Below, one piece after another: positions 61,101-64,000 of a stretch of DNA of 64,000 nt. This stretch comes from Limnochorda pilosa. Lineage in GTDB: Bacteria; Bacillota; Limnochordia; Limnochordales; Limnochordaceae. Both the position numbers and the translations under genes were made by a program. The stretch covers positions 3,658,001-3,722,000 of the forward strand of contig NZ_AP014924.1 in the NCBI RefSeq assembly GCF_001544015.1. The letters are read 5' to 3'. Under the pieces are notes generated by a model. That model ran no database searches, was not told where the DNA came from, and was given only the letters and a program-made list of their open reading frames with translations. Numbering within the stretch: the stretch's first letter is position 1; the number at the start of each line of letters is the position of its first letter.

Positions 61101-64000
61101 CGAACGCAGGGCCAGACCAGGTCGTCCCGCTGGGCGCGACCGTACAACTGGACGCCTCTGGCTCCTTCGACGCTGACGGGGATGACCTCATGCACAACTG
61201 GAGCCTAATCGACATGCCCGATGGCAGTAGCGCAACGCTTTCCGATCCCGCGCTCCGTGCCCCGACATTTATCGCGGACCTCCCAGGCGAGTATCGGATC
61301 GAGTTGACTGTCAGCGACGGAGCCGAAGCGAATGTCGATGTGGTCGTTGTTACAGGCAACGCTCCCCCAGTCGCCAACGCGGGAGTTGATCAAGAGGTTC
61401 TCGTAGGCAACACCGTCCTCCTCGACGGCACGGGGTCCTCGGATCCCGAGGGCGACGCGCTGTCCTACTCGTGGTACTTTGTTTCCAAGCCACCCAACAG
61501 CAACGCTGCACTTTCCGACGATGCTACGGGAACACCCAGTTTTGTCCCCGACGTTGGAGGTGAGTACGTCGTAGCAGTCGGAGTTAGTGATGGAATCAGC
61601 GACAGTGAGCCCGACACGGTCACAATAGCGGCGAATTCCCGACCGGTAGCCCGTCCAGGTGAAGACCGAGTGGTGCTGGTGGGTTCAAGCGTTGAGATGG
61701 ACGGATCAGCGTCCTTCGATCCTGACGGTGACCCGCTCACGTATGAATGGTCGTTGCTGTCGAAGCCCTCCGCCAGTGGCGCCGCCCTGGAAGGGGAAAA
61801 CACGCCGACCCCCGCCGTCGTGGTTGATATCGCAGGTACCTACGTGGTCCGGTTGACCGTTGATGACCAGAGAGGTGGCACAGGCTCCGCCGAGGTAGCG
61901 ATCCTCGCCAACACCGCACCCATCGCCGCTGCCGGAACAGACCAGTCGGTGAGTGTAGGTGATGCCGTGCAACTCGATGCCTCCGGCTCGCTCGATGCGG
62001 ACGCTGATATCCTGGCGTACGTGTGGTCGTTTCTTTCTAAGCCGACATCCAGCGGTGCCACCCTGCTCAATCCGAATGCAGCGACGGCCTCCTTCCTTTC
62101 GGACGTCGCCGGTCAATACCATCTTCAGGTGCTGGTCACGGACATCCACGGGGCTACAGGCTCTGATGAGGTAGTGATTACCGCCAACACCGCACCCGTC
62201 GCCAATGCCGGTCCAGACCAACTTGTACCTGTGGGGACAACCGTGCAGCTGGACGCTTCCGGCTCCTTCGATTCGGACGGAGACAACCTCGTGTACGAAT
62301 GGAGCCTATCGGGCATGCCCGATAGCAGTAGCGCAGTGCTCTCCGATCCCGCTCTCCCCTCCCCCACTTTCGTCGTGGACGTCCCCGGCCAGTATCAGGC
62401 AGATCTTGTTGTCAGTGACGGGCGAGAGTCGAGCTTCGACTCGACTATCGTCGTGGGAAACGCCGCCCCCGTCGCGAGTGCCGGGGCGGCTCAAGTCGTC
62501 CCCGTGGGGAAAATAGTCCGCCTTGACGGCACCGGCTCCGACGACCCCGAAGGCGATGAGCTGGCCTACTCCTGGCGCTTCGTGTTCCTCCCCGCCGGAA
62601 GCAACGCTTCGCTCGCTGGAGCGGATACGGACGCTCCAAGCTTCACCCCCGACGTCGCCGGGGAGTATGTACTGGAACTGGTTGTGAGCGATGGGCTGAG
62701 TGAGAGCCCTCCCGATCGCGTTACCGTCACTGGGAACGGCCGCCCGGTTGCCGATGTGGGACCCGATCAGGAGGTGCTGCTGGGGGCAAAAGTAACCCTC
62801 AACGGTGCAGGCTCAACCGACCCAGAAGGAGAGCCGCTGGCGTATGCGTGGGGCCTGACCGCACGCCCGGCAGGTAGCGAGGCGGCGCTGACCGGAGGCT
62901 CCACTCCAGTGGCGACCCTCGTGCCCGACCGCCCTGGAACCTACGAGGTCACCCTCACGGTCGCCGATCCATGGGGCGGCACGGATGCAGCGACCGTAGC
63001 GATCCTAGCCCGTGCCAGGCCGGTCACCACATTCGACCATGCACCCGCAACGGATCTCACGACCGCCAGCGTCATCGCGTTCGCAGACTCCTCCAGTGAC
63101 GAGGACGGGGAAATCGTGGGCTGGGAGTGGGAGTTCGGCGACGGTGCGACCAGCAATCTCCAGAACCCCTCCCACCAGTACGCCGCGCCAGGAATCTACC
63201 ACGTGTCGCTCGTCGTGACGGATGATGATGACCTCTCAAGTAACCCGGTGCGCGCCACGCTCGCTGTCGGGACGCCCGGCGCGCCCGTTGAGGGCGTATT
63301 GAGCGAGCAAGCGCCCTCGGGGGACTACACCATGGATGCCTCGGCCCTGGGTGGCATCACGTTGGTGAAGTCCGGGCCTGGTACCCCCCTGATGACTGTC
63401 GCCAGCTACGGCGGCAATCCAGTTGCCGCAGGGGTGAAGCTTTTCGCAGGAGAGGGAAGCTACTTCGACGTCAACCTCGACTCAGGCGAGGGTGTCGATG
63501 CCGTCGAACTCTCCTGGGTGGCCGGGAGCGACGTCGATCCGAGCGACTTGCACCTGATGTGGCACGACGAGCCCGCCCGTACGTGGAAGCTCGTTTCTCC
63601 CCAGCAGGTGTCTGCGGGCACGAGCGGAGTCGTACGGGTCGTCGCCCGTCTCGACGGGGCTTCCTCCCCGACGGTGGCCCAGCTTACCGGGACGATCTTC
63701 GCGGGCGGGGCCAACGCGCCACCGGAGGTAACGATCCTGGCGCCAGAGGCCGGGGCAATGTGGGAAGGCGACAAGATCATCCGCTGGGCTGCCGCCGACC
63801 CCGACGGGGACGATGGCGCGGTGACGATCGACCTCGCCTATACCTCGGCGGGCGGCAACTGGGTCTCCATCGCAGCAGGCGTGGCGAACGTCGGGGAGCA
63901 CGAGTGGGATACTTCGGTGGTTCCGGCGGGCGGGATCTACCGCGTGCGGGTCACCGCGACGGACGCGCTCGGCGGCTCGGGTGAGGCCACCAGCGAGCCG
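58157..64000 (+). CDS. Giant secreted beta-helix and Ig/PKD-repeat protein, 3' end outside window
   Basis: The frame is open for 1948 codons to the last base. GTG 58157 has AGGGGGG seven bases upstream. Order: signal peptide (LASGLIIGLLCTLAPWVALA); a CSLREAI-type N-terminus (CTLRAAIEDA, about residue 64); a right-handed beta-helix from about 150 to 500 built on turns such as NVVGGDTP, NTIGG and NIVGGENP; a linker Ig domain; eleven tandem 91-92-residue Ig-like repeats (59993-63022, each starting like VANAGPDQxV); a PKD domain (WEWEFGDGATSN, 63023-63260); then further Ig-like sequence. This is the build of surface adhesins or polysaccharide-interacting proteins. The anchor, if any, lies beyond the window. 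Confidence 0.88.
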   Translation, partial: MKQRSGWQATRASRSLASGLIIGLLCTLAPWVALAATFTVDSLADSHDHTPGDGSCADQSGACTLRAAIEDASTNGEPDTILFAIDGVISLVLGPIELLEGATTIAGADGRVTVDGSGNPQDTDNFLIRSDDNVIRGLMVQNARRDGIRIEGARNIIGGSEPGHRNVISLNSSAGIHIDGAGALDNVISGNYIGTDPTGRFARGNAYYGIYVLRGEHTIIGGDTPSERNLISGNGEYGIYILEANNNVVSGNYVGTAIDGEVAIGNSIGVSIGGWSTGNVVGGDTPAERNLVSGNGKGIEIGQPGAADNVVIGNLIGTDVSGTRALGNSTGVVIVSGATSNTIGGTSASVRNVISGNVSSGVQIVSSGTTGNAVIGNYIGTDISGTVALGNGRDGVSLEYGTHDNIVGGENPGAGNVIASNQGAGVRLLQSTSNVVAGNRIGTDANGSKALGNGHGILLESAAAANVIGGDTPESGNLIAFNGTGITMTGSSTRFNKIRYNSMRENSGPGIVISNGAQDGISPPTIHSADLTMVVGTAASGGMTIDLYLADGDPSGAGEGETFVTTGVTGENGDFAIPVSGLSADDVLTATATDASGNTSAFALNVEVNVPPVAQAGPDQLVLVGQAMQLDGSGSHDPDGDSLSYSWSFVSKPPSSGAALADPFAQAPTFVPDVAGEYRVELVVDDGHGETDRDEVTVTANTPPVADVGPDQRVLPGTTVQLEGSGSTDPDGDPLAYGWEFVFRPAGSEAVLAGASTPTASFVADVAGVYTVRLTVDDGRGGTAQDEVTITANTPPVANAGPGRIVLLGSTVQLDGSGSHDPDGDQLSYRWTLVSAPSGSSAALSDPALPAPTFDADVAGAYVLELVVTDSRDETGVDQVTITANTRPLADAGLDQRVLPGTTVHLDGSGSSDPDGDPLVYEWGFVSRPLGSEAALAGASTSTASFVADTAGVYAVRLTVEDGRGANDQDEVTITANTPPLANAGPDQVVPLGATVQLDASGSFDADGDDLMHNWSLIDMPDGSSATLSDPALRAPTFIADLPGEYRIELTVSDGAEANVDVVVVTGNAPPVANAGVDQEVLVGNTVLLDGTGSSDPEGDALSYSWYFVSKPPNSNAALSDDATGTPSFVPDVGGEYVVAVGVSDGISDSEPDTVTIAANSRPVARPGEDRVVLVGSSVEMDGSASFDPDGDPLTYEWSLLSKPSASGAALEGENTPTPAVVVDIAGTYVVRLTVDDQRGGTGSAEVAILANTAPIAAAGTDQSVSVGDAVQLDASGSLDADADILAYVWSFLSKPTSSGATLLNPNAATASFLSDVAGQYHLQVLVTDIHGATGSDEVVITANTAPVANAGPDQLVPVGTTVQLDASGSFDSDGDNLVYEWSLSGMPDSSSAVLSDPALPSPTFVVDVPGQYQADLVVSDGRESSFDSTIVVGNAAPVASAGAAQVVPVGKIVRLDGTGSDDPEGDELAYSWRFVFLPAGSNASLAGADTDAPSFTPDVAGEYVLELVVSDGLSESPPDRVTVTGNGRPVADVGPDQEVLLGAKVTLNGAGSTDPEGEPLAYAWGLTARPAGSEAALTGGSTPVATLVPDRPGTYEVTLTVADPWGGTDAATVAILARARPVTTFDHAPATDLTTASVIAFADSSSDEDGEIVGWEWEFGDGATSNLQNPSHQYAAPGIYHVSLVVTDDDDLSSNPVRATLAVGTPGAPVEGVLSEQAPSGDYTMDASALGGITLVKSGPGTPLMTVASYGGNPVAAGVKLFAGEGSYFDVNLDSGEGVDAVELSWVAGSDVDPSDLHLMWHDEPARTWKLVSPQQVSAGTSGVVRVVARLDGASSPTVAQLTGTIFAGGANAPPEVTILAPEAGAMWEGDKIIRWAAADPDGDDGAVTIDLAYTSAGGNWVSIAAGVANVGEHEWDTSVVPAGGIYRVRVTATDALGGSGEATSEP
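59993..63022 (+). repeat. Eleven tandem Ig-like modules of 276 or 273 bp
   Basis: Module starts: 59993, 60269, 60545, 60821, 61097, 61370, 61646, 61922, 62198, 62471, 62747, ending at 63022. Nine are 276 bp and two (61097, 62198) are 273 bp. Each encodes xANAGPDQxV, VQLDGSGSxDPDGDxLxYxW and a closing VTITANT-like strand. Confidence 0.9.

Overview
The window reads as a chromosome segment of a very GC-rich, spore-forming bacterium of the Firmicutes type. The evidence is a SpoIIE phosphatase next to FtsH, a MerR-type GlnR in front of type I glutamine synthetase, SelA/SelB, and strong AGGAGG-type ribosome binding sites with many GTG and TTG starts. Two secreted proteins look like outer-membrane beta-barrels, one of them PorV-like, which points to a diderm Firmicute. 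Limnochordia (Limnochorda-like) is my best guess; this is inference, not a database result.

Layout, left to right. 1-429 is the end of an unrecognised gene. 451-4237 holds lutABC (lactate oxidation) and mutM. 4252-9755 holds a barrel protein, a histidinol-phosphatase-type PHP enzyme, a PPC/trypsin-like secreted protease, an RDD membrane protein, a peroxiredoxin and a small winged-helix protein. 9918-11447 is a solitary DNA methyltransferase. 11490-13617 is a satD/DUF3307/membrane-protein operon on the minus strand, followed by a radical SAM protein. 15076-26961 is the cobalamin region: cobT, then a cobalamin riboswitch with an intrinsic terminator, then a tightly overlapped operon (btuD, btuF, btuC, cobO, cbiA, cobU, cbiB, cobS, a truncated threonine kinase, threonine-phosphate decarboxylase, cobyric acid synthase). 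27187-28174 encodes a Dps-like ferritin and a 2Fe-2S ferredoxin. 28222-31046 pairs an S8 protease carrying a FlgD-like C-terminal domain with a PorV-like barrel. 31480-35427 holds two small genes and selB/selA. 35624-43576 holds an HtrA protease, folB, ftsH, spoIIE and an HD hydrolase. 43668-47371 holds a 2-oxoacid:ferredoxin oxidoreductase and nadE. 47423-51135 is a nitrogen cluster (glnA-glnR divergent from amtB-glnK). A VanW protein and tRNA-Lys(CTT) follow.

Right of the tRNA (about 52540 to 64000) the character changes to accessory DNA: several perfect hairpins, a small hypothetical gene, a zinc-ribbon protein, a methyltransferase-Mrr nuclease fusion (a single-chain restriction-modification enzyme), a divergent AlbA_2/Schlafen protein, a sigma-factor-like gene interrupted by an in-frame TAG, and a very large secreted repeat protein that runs off the window.

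The most striking observation joins the two ends of the window. The solitary methyltransferase at 9918 and the methyltransferase-nuclease fusion at 53760 share a 94-residue central block with only 7 differences, including a 42-base identical DNA run, while their flanks are much more diverged. In the solitary copy the nuclease motif is lost. The pair looks like a restriction enzyme plus a chromosomally separate, nuclease-dead methyltransferase of the same specificity.
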